Counted from the stretch's first letter, positions 9,311-19,580 are shown. The stretch is 40,235 nucleotides of DNA from Candidatus Uhrbacteria bacterium (GCA_023246955.1 JAHFHK010000005.1:1-40235); one strand, 5' to 3'. Notes: generated from the letters alone by a model not told the origin. Translations and numbers: made by a program.

Positions 9311-10345
9311 ATGCCTGTCAAATGGACCAATGAACGTATTGACATTAACCAGCGTCGTATTATTAATGGCGCTGACGCTGATGTAATTCAGCTCTACCCC
9401 ATGAAGCATACGTTTGCGTGGGATGCATATAATACGGGGAATGCGAACCATTGGCTTCCAACGGAGATAGGGATGCAAAAGGATATTGAACAGTGGCGCT
9501 CGAGTACGGTCTTGTCTGAAGATGAGAGAAGGGCGTTCAAGGTGGTCTTGGGGTTTTTTACAACGGCTGATTCAATCGCGGCAAACAACATTGTTTTGGC
9601 AGCGTATAAGCACGTTACGTCTCCGGAGTGTCGTATGTATCTCTTGCGTCAGGGGTATGAAGAGGCGATCCACACTCACGCATATCAATATATCGTAGAG
9701 AGTTTGGGACTCGATGAGGGAGAGATCTTTAACATGTATCGCGAGGTGGAGGCGATATATAACAAGGACAATTTTATTCTTTCGTTCAATGAAGGGATTT
9801 TTGATCCGATGTTCAAGACGGGGATGCTGGAAACTGATCAGAAGTTTTTGGAGAATATTGTTGTTTTTTCTCTCATTATGGAGGGGATATTCTTTTATTC
9901 AGCATTTGCGGTTATGTTTGGGTTTCAGAGGCAGAATAAAATGGTGGGGTCTGCTGAGCAGATTCAATACATCATGCGTGATGAGTCACAGCACTTGAAC
10001 TTTGGGATCAATCTTATCAATACCATTAAACAAGAGCAGCCAGAAGTTTGGACTTCTGAGTTTCAGGCGCATGTGGTTGATCTCGTGCGCCGTGCGGTTG
10101 AGCTTGAAGTCACGTTTGCTCAGACGGTTTTCCCGAAGGGTATTTTTGGGATGAATGCAGAGGGGTTTCGCCAATATATTGAATATATTGCTGATCGTCG
10201 TCTTGCAAGTGTTGCGTTGCCTATTCAGTATGATGTGGTTAATCCTTTTCCTTGGATGTCGGAGGCGGTTGATTTGTCGAAAGAGAAGAATTTCTTTGAG
10301 ACACGAGTTACTGAATATCAGGTTGGTGGTGCGCTGCAGTGGTAG
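9311..10345 (+). CDS. nrdB: Ribonucleoside-diphosphate reductase beta subunit (class I, Tyr-type)
   Basis: FFTTADSIAANN, EEAIHTHAYQYI (ExxH plus Tyr at radical position), IMEGIFFYSAF, DESQHLNFG ligands. Confidence 0.95.
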   Translation: MPVKWTNERIDINQRRIINGADADVIQLYPMKHTFAWDAYNTGNANHWLPTEIGMQKDIEQWRSSTVLSEDERRAFKVVLGFFTTADSIAANNIVLAAYKHVTSPECRMYLLRQGYEEAIHTHAYQYIVESLGLDEGEIFNMYREVEAIYNKDNFILSFNEGIFDPMFKTGMLETDQKFLENIVVFSLIMEGIFFYSAFAVMFGFQRQNKMVGSAEQIQYIMRDESQHLNFGINLINTIKQEQPEVWTSEFQAHVVDLVRRAVELEVTFAQTVFPKGIFGMNAEGFRQYIEYIADRRLASVALPIQYDVVNPFPWMSEAVDLSKEKNFFETRVTEYQVGGALQW

Positions 10346-10376
10346 GGAGACCTCCGGGGGTGTATCGTTATTTCCA

Positions 10377-10408
10377 AGAGCGTTGCCTAAACAGCAACGT
10401 TCTTTTTT
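10377..10408 (+). terminator. Rho-independent terminator after nrdB
   Basis: aagagcgttgc-ctaaaca-gcaacgttctt followed by tttt. Confidence 0.85.
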
Positions 10409-10463
10409 GCTTCGTACCCTCAAAGGCCTTTCTTTTTCGTGATATACTAATGGGGCTATCACT

Positions 10464-11066
10464 ATGACCCCTCGTTTCATAAAAAAACAATTTCAGTTTT
10501 TGACGACATTCACCTCTCAGCATATTCTTGTTGTTTTTGCTTCTTTTTGGCTGACGGTATTAGGAGTGCGTGGAGGTATTTTTTGGTTGGTGGATCATGG
10601 TATTTTTCCTTGGATTTTTATCGGTGATTACCATATTCATCATTTTGTGAGTGGGTTTTTGGTTATTGTTATCTCTGCAGTACTTATCACAAAGACTTCA
10701 TGGTTTCGCTATGTCCCTCTGTTTCTTTTTGGTTGTGGTATGGGCCTTGTGGTTGATGAGACGATCTTTTGGCTGAGAGGGGATTTTGGTTATTTTGCTT
10801 ACTGGAGTATTTTTAATTTACTTGCGGTGGGTGTGGGCGCTTCGATCATTGTTCTCTGGTATAGTCATAAAAAGAAACAGGAGCGTGATCTTACGCTCTC
10901 CGTTATCCGTCGCGTGTGGGCTACTTCATGGCCTCTGATTGTTATGACGAGTATTGGGTTTATCCTCTTGGTTGAAATTTTTTCTTTTGAGAACACTACA
11001 TTGTGGCAGATAAAGGAGCAGATCAAGGATCATGATATAACCAGAACGCTCCTCAACCAGCGGTAG
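10464..11066 (+). CDS. Hypothetical integral membrane protein
   Basis: About 5 hydrophobic segments; HIHHFVSGF motif; -10-like TATACT 15 nt upstream of the start. Confidence 0.65.
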   Translation: MTPRFIKKQFQFLTTFTSQHILVVFASFWLTVLGVRGGIFWLVDHGIFPWIFIGDYHIHHFVSGFLVIVISAVLITKTSWFRYVPLFLFGCGMGLVVDETIFWLRGDFGYFAYWSIFNLLAVGVGASIIVLWYSHKKKQERDLTLSVIRRVWATSWPLIVMTSIGFILLVEIFSFENTTLWQIKEQIKDHDITRTLLNQR

Positions 11067-11067
11067 G

Positions 11068-11673
11068 TCATGCTTTTTTATGGAGGTTGTTTGTGATAAT
11101 TCGAACAATAGCTGGTATGAATGATAGGACCACGATGCCAATGATTATTGGGACTATATAGCGTTCGATGTGTGGTACTGAATTTCCCAGGAAATACCCC
11201 AGGAGCGTCACTGAAAGGGTCCATAACGCCCCTCCGAGGACGTTATACGTCACAAATGTGGAATACTGCATCTTTCCGACTCCGGCGAGTAGAGGAACGA
11301 TTGCTCGGACAATCGGCATAAAGCGTGCCATGACGATCGTGATGGGACCATAGTGGCTATAATATGCTTTTGCGCTATCGAGGTGACTTTTTTTGAAAGA
11401 TTGAGCATTTTTGCGTTCAAATACTTTTGGGCCAAACTTTGCCCCTAGTGCATATCCTGCGCTATCTCCTGCTACTGCCGCGACAAAGATGATGATGAGC
11501 AGTAGCACTATAGAGAAGTGCCCTTGAGATGCTAGGATTCCTGCAGTGAAGAGAAGGCTGTCTCCGGGGAGGAAAAACCCTACCACCATCCCCGATTCGA
11601 GGAAAATAATCGTAAATATGCCGAGATAGCCTACTGTTGCGACGAGCTGCGGGACGTTAAAGAGAAAATCCAT
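11068..11673 (-). CDS. DedA family (SNARE-associated) membrane protein
   Basis: FLESGMVVGFFLPGDSLLFTAGILAS, GDSAGYALGAKFGPKVF, FMPIVRAIVPLLAGVGKM motifs. Confidence 0.9.
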   Translation of the reverse strand: MDFLFNVPQLVATVGYLGIFTIIFLESGMVVGFFLPGDSLLFTAGILASQGHFSIVLLLIIIFVAAVAGDSAGYALGAKFGPKVFERKNAQSFKKSHLDSAKAYYSHYGPITIVMARFMPIVRAIVPLLAGVGKMQYSTFVTYNVLGGALWTLSVTLLGYFLGNSVPHIERYIVPIIIGIVVLSFIPAIVRIITNNLHKKA

Positions 11674-11771
11674 AGGCGCTAGGGCGTACCTTTTCGCCTA
11701 TAGCGAATGGTTACGGGGCAAAATTATAAAAATATGCTAGGGTACTAGTGTCCATAAGTATACCAATATAT

Positions 11772-12941
11772 ATGATATCCGTAGAGGTTTTTATCGCGCT
11801 TTTCGTTGGCCTTGTTATTGGAGGGGTTCTTTTCTTGCTATTTTCAAAAAAGAATTCAGGCCTCGATATGGATGCCGCGCTTGAATCGCGCATGATGCAT
11901 CTTTCGCAAGAAATTATACAGAATTCTCATGAGCAGTTTTTGACGCTTGCCCAGGAGCGTCTGTCTCGCCATCAAGATACGATCCAAAAAGATGTTGATC
12001 ACAAAAAGAGTTCAATAGAGGCTTTGATTGGTGAGATGCGGAAGGATCTTTTGCAGACCAAAGAGCATTTTCAAAAATCAGATCTTGAACGTACGTCAAC
12101 ATTTGCGTCACTCAAGCAGGAGCTAGAGACGTACAAAAAAATTACCGGGGATCTGCAGGGAAGTGCTGATGAGCTTAAAAAAGTATTATCGAATAACCAG
12201 CTTCGCGGACAGTTTGGTGAACAGATTGCGGAGAACCTTTTGAAGATGGCGGGGTTTGTTATAGGGCAAGATTATATTATTAATACTGCGCAAGAGTCGA
12301 CGAATACTCGGCCTGATTTCACAGTGTTCCTCCCTGATAAGACGAAGATTAATATCGATGTAAAATTCCCCTATGCTGCGCTAGTGCGTGCGGCAGGTAC
12401 GGAAGATCAGCAAGAAAAAGAACACCACTATAAGACATTTGCGTCTGATGTTCGTCAAAAAATTAAGCAGGTGACAACGCGTGATTATATTAACCCCGAA
12501 GAAAAGACCGTCGATTTTGTTATCCTCTTTATTCCTAACGAGATGATCTTTAGTTATATTTTTGATCAATGTAATGATATCTGGGAGGAGGCAATGGCAA
12601 AGAAAGTTATCATGTCTGGTCCTTACGGCTTCACCGCTCTTCTTCGTATGGTAAAACAGGCGTATACGAACTTTCGCTATCAAGAAAATCTGCAGCATGT
12701 TATTGGTCTGATACAGAAGTTTGAAGGGGAGTATGAAAAATTCCAGGGAGCGTTTAGTTTGCTCGGTGATCGTCTTTCTTCGGCCACAAAACAGTACGAG
12801 CTGGTCTCTGGAACTCGTTCTCGGGCGATGAACCGAGTTCTGGATCAAATTCGTAACGAACAAAAGTTTGATTCAGCGGAAGATATCCCTATATTGCCTC
12901 TTGCTCCTCTTTCGGAACCTGAAAATGAAGAGGATCGTTGA
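11772..12941 (+). CDS. rmuC: DNA recombination protein RmuC homolog
   Basis: TM plus coiled coil, then LRGQFGEQIAENLLKMAGF, RPDFTVFLPDKTKINIDVKFP, SGPYGFTALLRMV; ATG at 11772 (ORF track uses GTG 11748). Confidence 0.9.
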   Translation: MISVEVFIALFVGLVIGGVLFLLFSKKNSGLDMDAALESRMMHLSQEIIQNSHEQFLTLAQERLSRHQDTIQKDVDHKKSSIEALIGEMRKDLLQTKEHFQKSDLERTSTFASLKQELETYKKITGDLQGSADELKKVLSNNQLRGQFGEQIAENLLKMAGFVIGQDYIINTAQESTNTRPDFTVFLPDKTKINIDVKFPYAALVRAAGTEDQQEKEHHYKTFASDVRQKIKQVTTRDYINPEEKTVDFVILFIPNEMIFSYIFDQCNDIWEEAMAKKVIMSGPYGFTALLRMVKQAYTNFRYQENLQHVIGLIQKFEGEYEKFQGAFSLLGDRLSSATKQYELVSGTRSRAMNRVLDQIRNEQKFDSAEDIPILPLAPLSEPENEEDR

Positions 12942-12990
12942 CGAAGACGCGATACTTTGTTTAAATGAGGTCCGTCGTGGTATGTGGCGG

Positions 12991-13078
12991 GGAGGGTTCG
13001 CATAGTGGTCTAGTGCGCTCGCCTGGAACGCGGGTATGTCGCAAGGCATCAAGAGTTCGAATCTCTTACCCTCCGCCA
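12991..13078 (+). tRNA. tRNA-Ser (anticodon GGA), CCA encoded
   Basis: 7-bp acceptor ggagggt/accctcc, anticodon loop ctGGAac, long variable arm, T-arm gttcgaatc, terminal gCCA. Confidence 0.9.
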
Positions 13079-13120
13079 GATATTATGAAGATACCGTTTC
13101 GCTTTTTTGTAGTATTAAGA

Positions 13121-13155
13121 AAAAAATTCCACGCCACCGAGCAGGGGATTTTTTT
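13121..13155 (+). terminator. Possible terminator downstream of tRNA-Ser
   Basis: aaaaaattcc...ggggatttttt imperfect stem with T tract. Confidence 0.4.
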
Positions 13156-13280
13156 ATTGAAATGTACTTTATCTTTAGTGTACCGGAGAGTTTTCTTTAC
13201 CTACATCTGCATAAGCATTGTTCCTGAAATAATGTACATAACTCGTCAACCGTGAGAAAATTGATATAGGATACTACTTG

Positions 13281-16200
13281 ATGCGTATCATTATCTTAGA
13301 ACACATGAACGGGAGAGGTATCATTAAGAAGTTGTATTGTTTCTTCGCGCTTGTTTTTGGCGTATTTCTTTTTGTATTCTTTAGTTCTCCCGCCCCAGCG
13401 GTAGAGGCAGCTACGACGTGCACCGCAACTGCTACCGGTAATTGGAATACGACCGGTACTTGGGATTGTGGTCATGTTCCGCTTTCTATAGATGACGTTG
13501 TAATATCCTCGGCAGTTGCTACGACTATTACCGTTGACACTGCAGCAGTAGCAAATTCGGTCACCGTAACTAACAGTGCTGTTGCTGGTACCCAGAATAT
13601 AATTTTAGCTGTTAATGCTAACTCGCTCACTATTTCCGCTTTAGGAGGTATCACAATCAACGGTGGCGGTGCTACTAATAGAAATGCAGAAGTTACCGTG
13701 AGCACTGGAGCCATCACCGTTCCGGGCAGTGTTGCTTTTAATAACGTCAGAGCGCAATTTATTTCCACTGGGGCGAGTACCCTTACTGTTGGTACTAATT
13801 TTGGTTCCGCTGGAACTGTCACTACCAGCGGAACTGGCACTATTAACTTCAATGGTTTTGTTGCTCAAACAATTGGTACGTACACTACATATAATAATGT
13901 CCAGATAGATAACTCGAGTGGGGGTGTTAGCTTTACGGGGACCACGACGATTGGAGGAACGTTATTGGTGAATACCGGCACGCTTGATATTGCAGGATTT
14001 AGCACAACGGTTACTGGCGCAACAACGGTTAACAGTACGTTGACGCTCAGTAACACTGCTGGTACTAAAACATTTGGTGATTTGACTATTGCGAATGGGG
14101 GGGTGATGAATTTTACTGCTGCTGAGGGTATTACTGAGACCGGTAGTGTTGCCGCTAACGGGGCCGGCACAATTACCGGAACAACGGGTACTTGGCTTTT
14201 TCAGCGCGTGGGGGGTGGGACTATCTCCGGCACTGCATCGGGTATTTCGATTGCTAGTTCTACTTTTACTACTGCATACACTATTTCCATTCCTTTTACC
14301 TCGCTTACTATTACGGCGACAGGGGTCACCGTAACGAACAATGCAACGGTTACTGCGAATACTTCACTTGCGGGTACTGGTGGGCTCACCCAGGGAACGA
14401 GCGCAGTACTCAATATCGGTGGTACGTCTACTATTGCTACCCTTACCGCTACCGCTAGTCCTAATACCGTTAATTATACAAGTACTGCTGCAAATCAGAC
14501 TCTTATCGGGACAACGTATCACCACCTCGTTATCAATAAAACTGGTAGGGTTGGTGCCCTGGGAGCTATTACAATTGTGAACGGTAACCTTACTGTTAGT
14601 GCTGGAACGCTTGCTGACGGCGGTTTCCAGATCACCGGAAATGCAACTGGTGTATTTACCTTGGCGTCCGCTACGTCACTGACATTGGGGACTGTGACGA
14701 CTGCCACTGCTTTCCCGACGGGTTTTATCAATGCAAATACTGCGCTCGATGCTACAAGTACCGTTACGTATAACTCGAATTTGGCTCAAAATATTAGCAA
14801 TGTACCCAACTATGGCAATCTGACCCTCACTACTGCAGCCTCTGTTACCAAAACGGCTCTCGGTGCGTTGACGGTGAACGGTAATTGGGTTACTGGCGCT
14901 AATAATACCTTCGATAATGGGGGATTTACTATTTCTATAAAAGGAAATGCAACGGCGACAGGGACTCATACTGGAGGCGGGAAGATTCTTTTCAGTGGTG
15001 GGTCTGGTTCACATAGTCTTTCTGGTTCTGGATTTAATAATGTTGAGCTTGACGATGCTAATGGAGCCGCCCTGGCCGCCACCACTGCTCTTAGCGGTAC
15101 ATTGACTCTCGCGACAGGAACGTTCACTGTGGGAGCTTTTGCTCTTACGATTACCGGTACCACTACGGTAGGCACTGGCACCATACTCTCTATCACTAGC
15201 GCGACTGGTGCGAAGACCATTGGGGATCTTATTGTTAATGGTGCTGGGTCTGTCACAGGTACCGCAGGTACTCTGACGTTTGCGAAATCTGGTGGTGGCT
15301 CCATATCAGGAACAGCGACATCCTTGAATCTGGGTTCAGCCGGCGCTACGTTTACTTCGAGCTACACTCTTCCATTTCCCTTTACTTCTGGCGCCATGGT
15401 AGTGACCGGAGCGGGGACTACTGTTACCAATACTTCGACTACTACCGTTAATGGCACCCTGTCGGGTACGGGTATTTTTACTCAGAATGCAAATACGACA
15501 CTCAGCGTTCGTTCTGCTACGATTACCACCCTGAACGCGACTGCTACCGGCAATACTGTCCATTATATTGGTGGCGTTGCGGGAGCGGTAAAGGGCACTT
15601 CGTATGTCGATGTCGATATTAATAAAACCACTGGCTTTACTGCAAGTGCTAGTGGTACTGTTAATGTGACAGGAAGCTTAACGGTTACTTCGGGTATCTT
15701 GAACTTCGCAAGCAGTACGTTTACGGTTACTGGTACCACCGATATCTTCGATACTATCACTGATAATAGCGGCGGCAGTGGCGGCGGCAGTAATGTATTC
15801 CAGGGTCTCGTGACGGGGCATTCTGCGTCAGTATGGAATGCCGTTGTTGGAGAAGTATGTGATTTTAATTTTTCCCATGGCCTTGTTTTTAGCGGCACAA
15901 CATTTACCTCTGGGACTGGTACATACCGTTTTGGGTCTAACGATCAAAGTGTTTCAGGAACGCTTCCTCTTTCTATTACGAGCATAGAGGTTAATGGTAT
16001 TCATCTTGTCAACAGTAGTATTGCTACTATTAACAATCTTACAATCAACACCGCTGGCGGCTACGTCTCGAGTAGTGCTTTGACTATCAACGGAATTCTC
16101 AATATGGCAGGAGGCAATCCTTCTGCAACGGTGGGTGAGCTTGATTTGGGTTCTAATACTCTGACTATGGGGGCATCGGCTACTACAACAGGTGCGGGCG

Positions 16201-19200
16201 ATGTTACAGGGATCGTGAAGAGGACATCATTTATTGCGAATACTTCCTATACGTTTGGCAATCAGTTCACTACTGTTAATTTTAGTAATGTTGGCACTTT
16301 GCCTACTGATTTGAGTTTTAGAATTACTATTGGTGCGGCGCCTACCTGGAAGACAGGGTCTGTCAAGAGGCGCTATTCGGTTATTCAGACGGGAGCCGTG
16401 GGCAGTTTTGCGACAATATATACTCATTATCTCGATAGCGAGTTGAACGGGAATACGGAAAATAAGCTTGTATATGTACGCAGTGTCACTCCATTCACTC
16501 CGGGTGCTGAAGTGGAGTTTAGTAGAGCGAACTATGATACTGCTGATAACTGGGTCGGTATTGCTGGCATCCCGATCGCTGGGCTCCCTACAAGTTTTGG
16601 TATTGCAGAAAGTGCATTGGCAGATACTGCTATCGTCACTTCGACTTGGACTGGTACCACAAGTACCGATTGGCTCAATCCCAATAACTGGTCTGCCGTG
16701 GGGATTCCATCGGATTCTGCGAATATTGTCATTCCTGATGCTGCTAGCACCGCCTTTGATCCCTTGCTGCCTACCACCTCGATTGTTGTTAATGCGCTCA
16801 CTATTCAGAGCGGGGGTATTCTCAATGCGACCACGACTTCTACTCTTACGGTTAGCGGGGGTGCTGGCGCATGGAGTGATAACGGTGGCACGTTTAACCC
16901 CAGCACTAGTACGGTTGTGTTTACAGGTGCTGGCGCAACATTGTCCGGCACTACTAATTTTTACAACGTGACCATTAATGCCGCAGCAGCATTGTCACTT
17001 CAAGCTAATAGTATTATGCGCATTGCAGGCGCCATTGTGAATAATGGTGCGTGGAACGCTGCACAATTTGCGAGCAGCACTGTTGATTATAATGGTGGTG
17101 CACAGACAGTGCTTAATCCAAATGGCCCAACGCCAGGCTATGCTAATCTCATCTTGAGCGGCACTGGGGTCAAGACGTTACCTGGCACCGTGCTCACTCT
17201 TTCCGGAGGCCTGACACTATCGGGGGCTGCTTCCGCAACCGCAGCGGCAGCTCTCAATATTGGCTGTACTATTACTATTGGTGTAGGTACTTCTTTTAAT
17301 GCGTCCTCCTTTACTCACACAGTAGGGTGTAACTTTGTGAATAATGGTACTTTTACCCCATCTACGGGCGCGTTTACCTTCAATGGAGGCACTGCACAAG
17401 ATATCTCTGGCTCCGCTGCCATTGCGTTCAATAATTTGACTATTAATAATAGTGCAGGCCTTACACTCACGGGAATAAGTCCTGTAATTAATGGGGTGCT
17501 GACGTTTACTCTCGGCACTATTACTACGGGTGCAAATAATATATACATTAGTTCAACCGGAACTGTCTCGCGTACATCGGGACACGTAATTGGAAATTTG
17601 AAGAAGTATATCGCTACGGGGGCGACTAGCAAGACATTTGAGATTGGTAATGCCAATAACTATATGTCAGTCGATGTTTCTTTCGGAAATGTCACTACTG
17701 CTGGTGATCTCATTATGGGTATTGCAAGCGGTGATTGCTCTACCATCGGAACATCAACAATTTCCCAAGATAAAAGTGTTAATGCCTGCTGGTCTTTAAG
17801 TAGTTCAGGAATTGTATTTACTAACTATGCTTCCGTATTTCATTTTATTAATCCGGGGAACCTTGATGCTGGTGCCAATCCCTTGAACTTTATAGTTGGA
17901 GGGTATAACGGTGCTACTTGGTCTTACCCTACGGTGGGCACGTTGACTTCGACGAGCACGCAAATTACTGGGGCAACTACTTTCTTTAATGCTTTCCAAA
18001 TAGGGGAGACTAACACTGCCCCTACCGTGAGTGCCATTGCCGTTACGGGAACCGCTACTGTTGGTAATATTCTTGCCGGTACCTATGCCTATGGCGACCT
18101 CGATGGTGACCTTGAGGGTACGTCTACCTATCACTGGCTGCGCGATAGCGTTGCCATTACTGGCGCTACCTCATCGACGTATACGCTCACTGCTATTGAT
18201 AGTGGAAAAATAATTTCATTTGAGGTAACCCCGGTGGCACTCACGGGTATTGTTACTGGTAGCGCCTTGGCGGGGGGCGACACCGTGGTGCTGAATAGTG
18301 CCCCTATCGCTTCTAGTGTTCTTGCCTCCGGGACTTCCACCGCCATTGGTACTCTTTTGAGTGGCAGTTATACGTATAGTGATCTTGATGGTGATCTCGA
18401 AGGCACTACCACGTTTCGTTGGTTGCGAAATGGTGCCGCTATTTCTGGCGCTACCACTGTTACTTATACCCTTGTTGCTGCGGATGCAGGGACCACCATT
18501 AAGTTTGAGGTTACCCCTAACGCACTTACCGGTACCACGGCGGGGGCTATTGCCACCAGCGTCGGCCTCTTTATCCCTGCTAGCGCCTCGTCTGGAGGAG
18601 GTAGTATCCCCCTTCCTATATTTCTCACCACTCCTTCACCTTCACCTTCACCTTCACCTTCTCCGTCTCCTTCCCCATCAAGTTCTCTCATAGAGCCTCT
18701 TACTATTTCGCAGGTTCAACAGATTCTTGCCCAGCGCGCCGATTTGGTGGCAAAACTTCCTTTGCCGGTTCATGCCTTGATCAAGCGTGCGAGTGACGGC
18801 AATCCTCTGACGCAGGATGATTCTACGATATATTATCTCGGCTCCGATGGGTATCGTCATGCGTTTCCTGACCCCAAGGTTTATTTTACTTGGTTTTGTA
18901 ACTTTTCTCTTGTGCGGGTTGTCTCTGCTGATCAGCTTGCGTCAGTGCCGCTGGGTCCAAGCATTACGTATCGACCGGGACTGAAGATGGTTAAATTTAC
19001 CACCTTCCCTGTTGTTTATGTTATCGAAAAAGGTGGTATCCTGCGTGCTATTTCTTCGGAGCTTCTGGCTGCACAGTTGTATGGGGATGATTGGAGCAAA
19101 AATATTGATGATATTCCTGACGTGTTCTTTCCTAGCTATACATTCGGTACCCCCCTTCAGACCGTCTCCGATTTTAACCCTTCTAATGTCTCTGGGTCCG

Positions 19201-19580
19201 TTTCGGTTCCCAGTGATACCTTTGGTCTCATAGGGTATGTGCAAGAGAATGCCGGCACCGTCCTTGCCTGTACGAAGCCTATTACTCCTACTTTGTCTTC
19301 ATGGCCATACATTTTTCCAAAAACATGGGCCTTTACTGTTGATATTAATTCTGATTCTTCTGATGCTCTCTTGGTGAAATATCTCCAAGATTTCTTGAAA
19401 GTAGAAGGATCGGATATCTATCCCGAGGGGATTATTAGCGGCGTATATGGTTCACGTACTATCCGGGCGGTTACGCGTTTTCAGGCTGAGTATGGCATGC
19501 CCCAGGTTGGTGTTGTTGGCCCACTTACTCGCATGAAGATTAATGAGATTCTTCATTCTCGGGCTACAAATGGCTCATAA
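13281..19580 (+). CDS. Giant (~2,100 aa) secreted surface protein: signal peptide, beta-helix-like T/G/N-rich repeats, two tandem ~94-aa Ig-like modules, Ser-Pro linker, CPR-type domain, C-terminal peptidoglycan-binding-like domain
   Basis: Signal sequence LYCFFALVFGVFLFVFFSSPAPAVEA; repeated NLTI.NSAGLTLTG-type strands; DLDGDLEGT modules; PSPSPSPS linker; LQDFLKVEG...YGSRTIRAVTRFQAEYGMPQVGVVGPLTRMKIN PG_binding_1-like end. Start could be 13281 or 13308. Confidence 0.85.
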   Translation: MRIIILEHMNGRGIIKKLYCFFALVFGVFLFVFFSSPAPAVEAATTCTATATGNWNTTGTWDCGHVPLSIDDVVISSAVATTITVDTAAVANSVTVTNSAVAGTQNIILAVNANSLTISALGGITINGGGATNRNAEVTVSTGAITVPGSVAFNNVRAQFISTGASTLTVGTNFGSAGTVTTSGTGTINFNGFVAQTIGTYTTYNNVQIDNSSGGVSFTGTTTIGGTLLVNTGTLDIAGFSTTVTGATTVNSTLTLSNTAGTKTFGDLTIANGGVMNFTAAEGITETGSVAANGAGTITGTTGTWLFQRVGGGTISGTASGISIASSTFTTAYTISIPFTSLTITATGVTVTNNATVTANTSLAGTGGLTQGTSAVLNIGGTSTIATLTATASPNTVNYTSTAANQTLIGTTYHHLVINKTGRVGALGAITIVNGNLTVSAGTLADGGFQITGNATGVFTLASATSLTLGTVTTATAFPTGFINANTALDATSTVTYNSNLAQNISNVPNYGNLTLTTAASVTKTALGALTVNGNWVTGANNTFDNGGFTISIKGNATATGTHTGGGKILFSGGSGSHSLSGSGFNNVELDDANGAALAATTALSGTLTLATGTFTVGAFALTITGTTTVGTGTILSITSATGAKTIGDLIVNGAGSVTGTAGTLTFAKSGGGSISGTATSLNLGSAGATFTSSYTLPFPFTSGAMVVTGAGTTVTNTSTTTVNGTLSGTGIFTQNANTTLSVRSATITTLNATATGNTVHYIGGVAGAVKGTSYVDVDINKTTGFTASASGTVNVTGSLTVTSGILNFASSTFTVTGTTDIFDTITDNSGGSGGGSNVFQGLVTGHSASVWNAVVGEVCDFNFSHGLVFSGTTFTSGTGTYRFGSNDQSVSGTLPLSITSIEVNGIHLVNSSIATINNLTINTAGGYVSSSALTINGILNMAGGNPSATVGELDLGSNTLTMGASATTTGAGDVTGIVKRTSFIANTSYTFGNQFTTVNFSNVGTLPTDLSFRITIGAAPTWKTGSVKRRYSVIQTGAVGSFATIYTHYLDSELNGNTENKLVYVRSVTPFTPGAEVEFSRANYDTADNWVGIAGIPIAGLPTSFGIAESALADTAIVTSTWTGTTSTDWLNPNNWSAVGIPSDSANIVIPDAASTAFDPLLPTTSIVVNALTIQSGGILNATTTSTLTVSGGAGAWSDNGGTFNPSTSTVVFTGAGATLSGTTNFYNVTINAAAALSLQANSIMRIAGAIVNNGAWNAAQFASSTVDYNGGAQTVLNPNGPTPGYANLILSGTGVKTLPGTVLTLSGGLTLSGAASATAAAALNIGCTITIGVGTSFNASSFTHTVGCNFVNNGTFTPSTGAFTFNGGTAQDISGSAAIAFNNLTINNSAGLTLTGISPVINGVLTFTLGTITTGANNIYISSTGTVSRTSGHVIGNLKKYIATGATSKTFEIGNANNYMSVDVSFGNVTTAGDLIMGIASGDCSTIGTSTISQDKSVNACWSLSSSGIVFTNYASVFHFINPGNLDAGANPLNFIVGGYNGATWSYPTVGTLTSTSTQITGATTFFNAFQIGETNTAPTVSAIAVTGTATVGNILAGTYAYGDLDGDLEGTSTYHWLRDSVAITGATSSTYTLTAIDSGKIISFEVTPVALTGIVTGSALAGGDTVVLNSAPIASSVLASGTSTAIGTLLSGSYTYSDLDGDLEGTTTFRWLRNGAAISGATTVTYTLVAADAGTTIKFEVTPNALTGTTAGAIATSVGLFIPASASSGGGSIPLPIFLTTPSPSPSPSPSPSPSPSSSLIEPLTISQVQQILAQRADLVAKLPLPVHALIKRASDGNPLTQDDSTIYYLGSDGYRHAFPDPKVYFTWFCNFSLVRVVSADQLASVPLGPSITYRPGLKMVKFTTFPVVYVIEKGGILRAISSELLAAQLYGDDWSKNIDDIPDVFFPSYTFGTPLQTVSDFNPSNVSGSVSVPSDTFGLIGYVQENAGTVLACTKPITPTLSSWPYIFPKTWAFTVDINSDSSDALLVKYLQDFLKVEGSDIYPEGIISGVYGSRTIRAVTRFQAEYGMPQVGVVGPLTRMKINEILHSRATNGS
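18012..18560 (+). repeat. Two tandem ~282-bp coding repeats (modules 18012-18293 and 18294-18560)
   Basis: NTAPTVSAIAVTGTATVG..DLDGDLEGTSTYHWLR.. and NSAPIASSVLASGTSTAIG..DLDGDLEGTTTFRWLR.. Confidence 0.85.
18633..18680 (+). repeat. Hexanucleotide microsatellite (ccttca-type x8) encoding (PS)8
   Basis: ccttca x4 followed by ccttct, ccgtct, ccttcc, ccatca. Confidence 0.9.

Noticed and set aside
9311-10345. Chlamydia-type Tyr-less (class Ic) RNR beta subunit
   Set aside because: EEAIHTHAYQYI retains Tyr at the radical position seven residues after the Glu ligand.
12965-13255. 96-aa plus-strand ORF (MRSVVVCGGEGSHSGLV...)
   Set aside because: Reads straight through tRNA-Ser(GGA); spurious.
13472-18691. 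Many antisense or alternate-frame ORFs inside the giant surface gene (e.g. 13472-13852, 17315-17656, 16468-16971, 18464-18691)
   Set aside because: Low-complexity mirror products of the T/G/N-rich repeat gene, no initiation signals or domain motifs.
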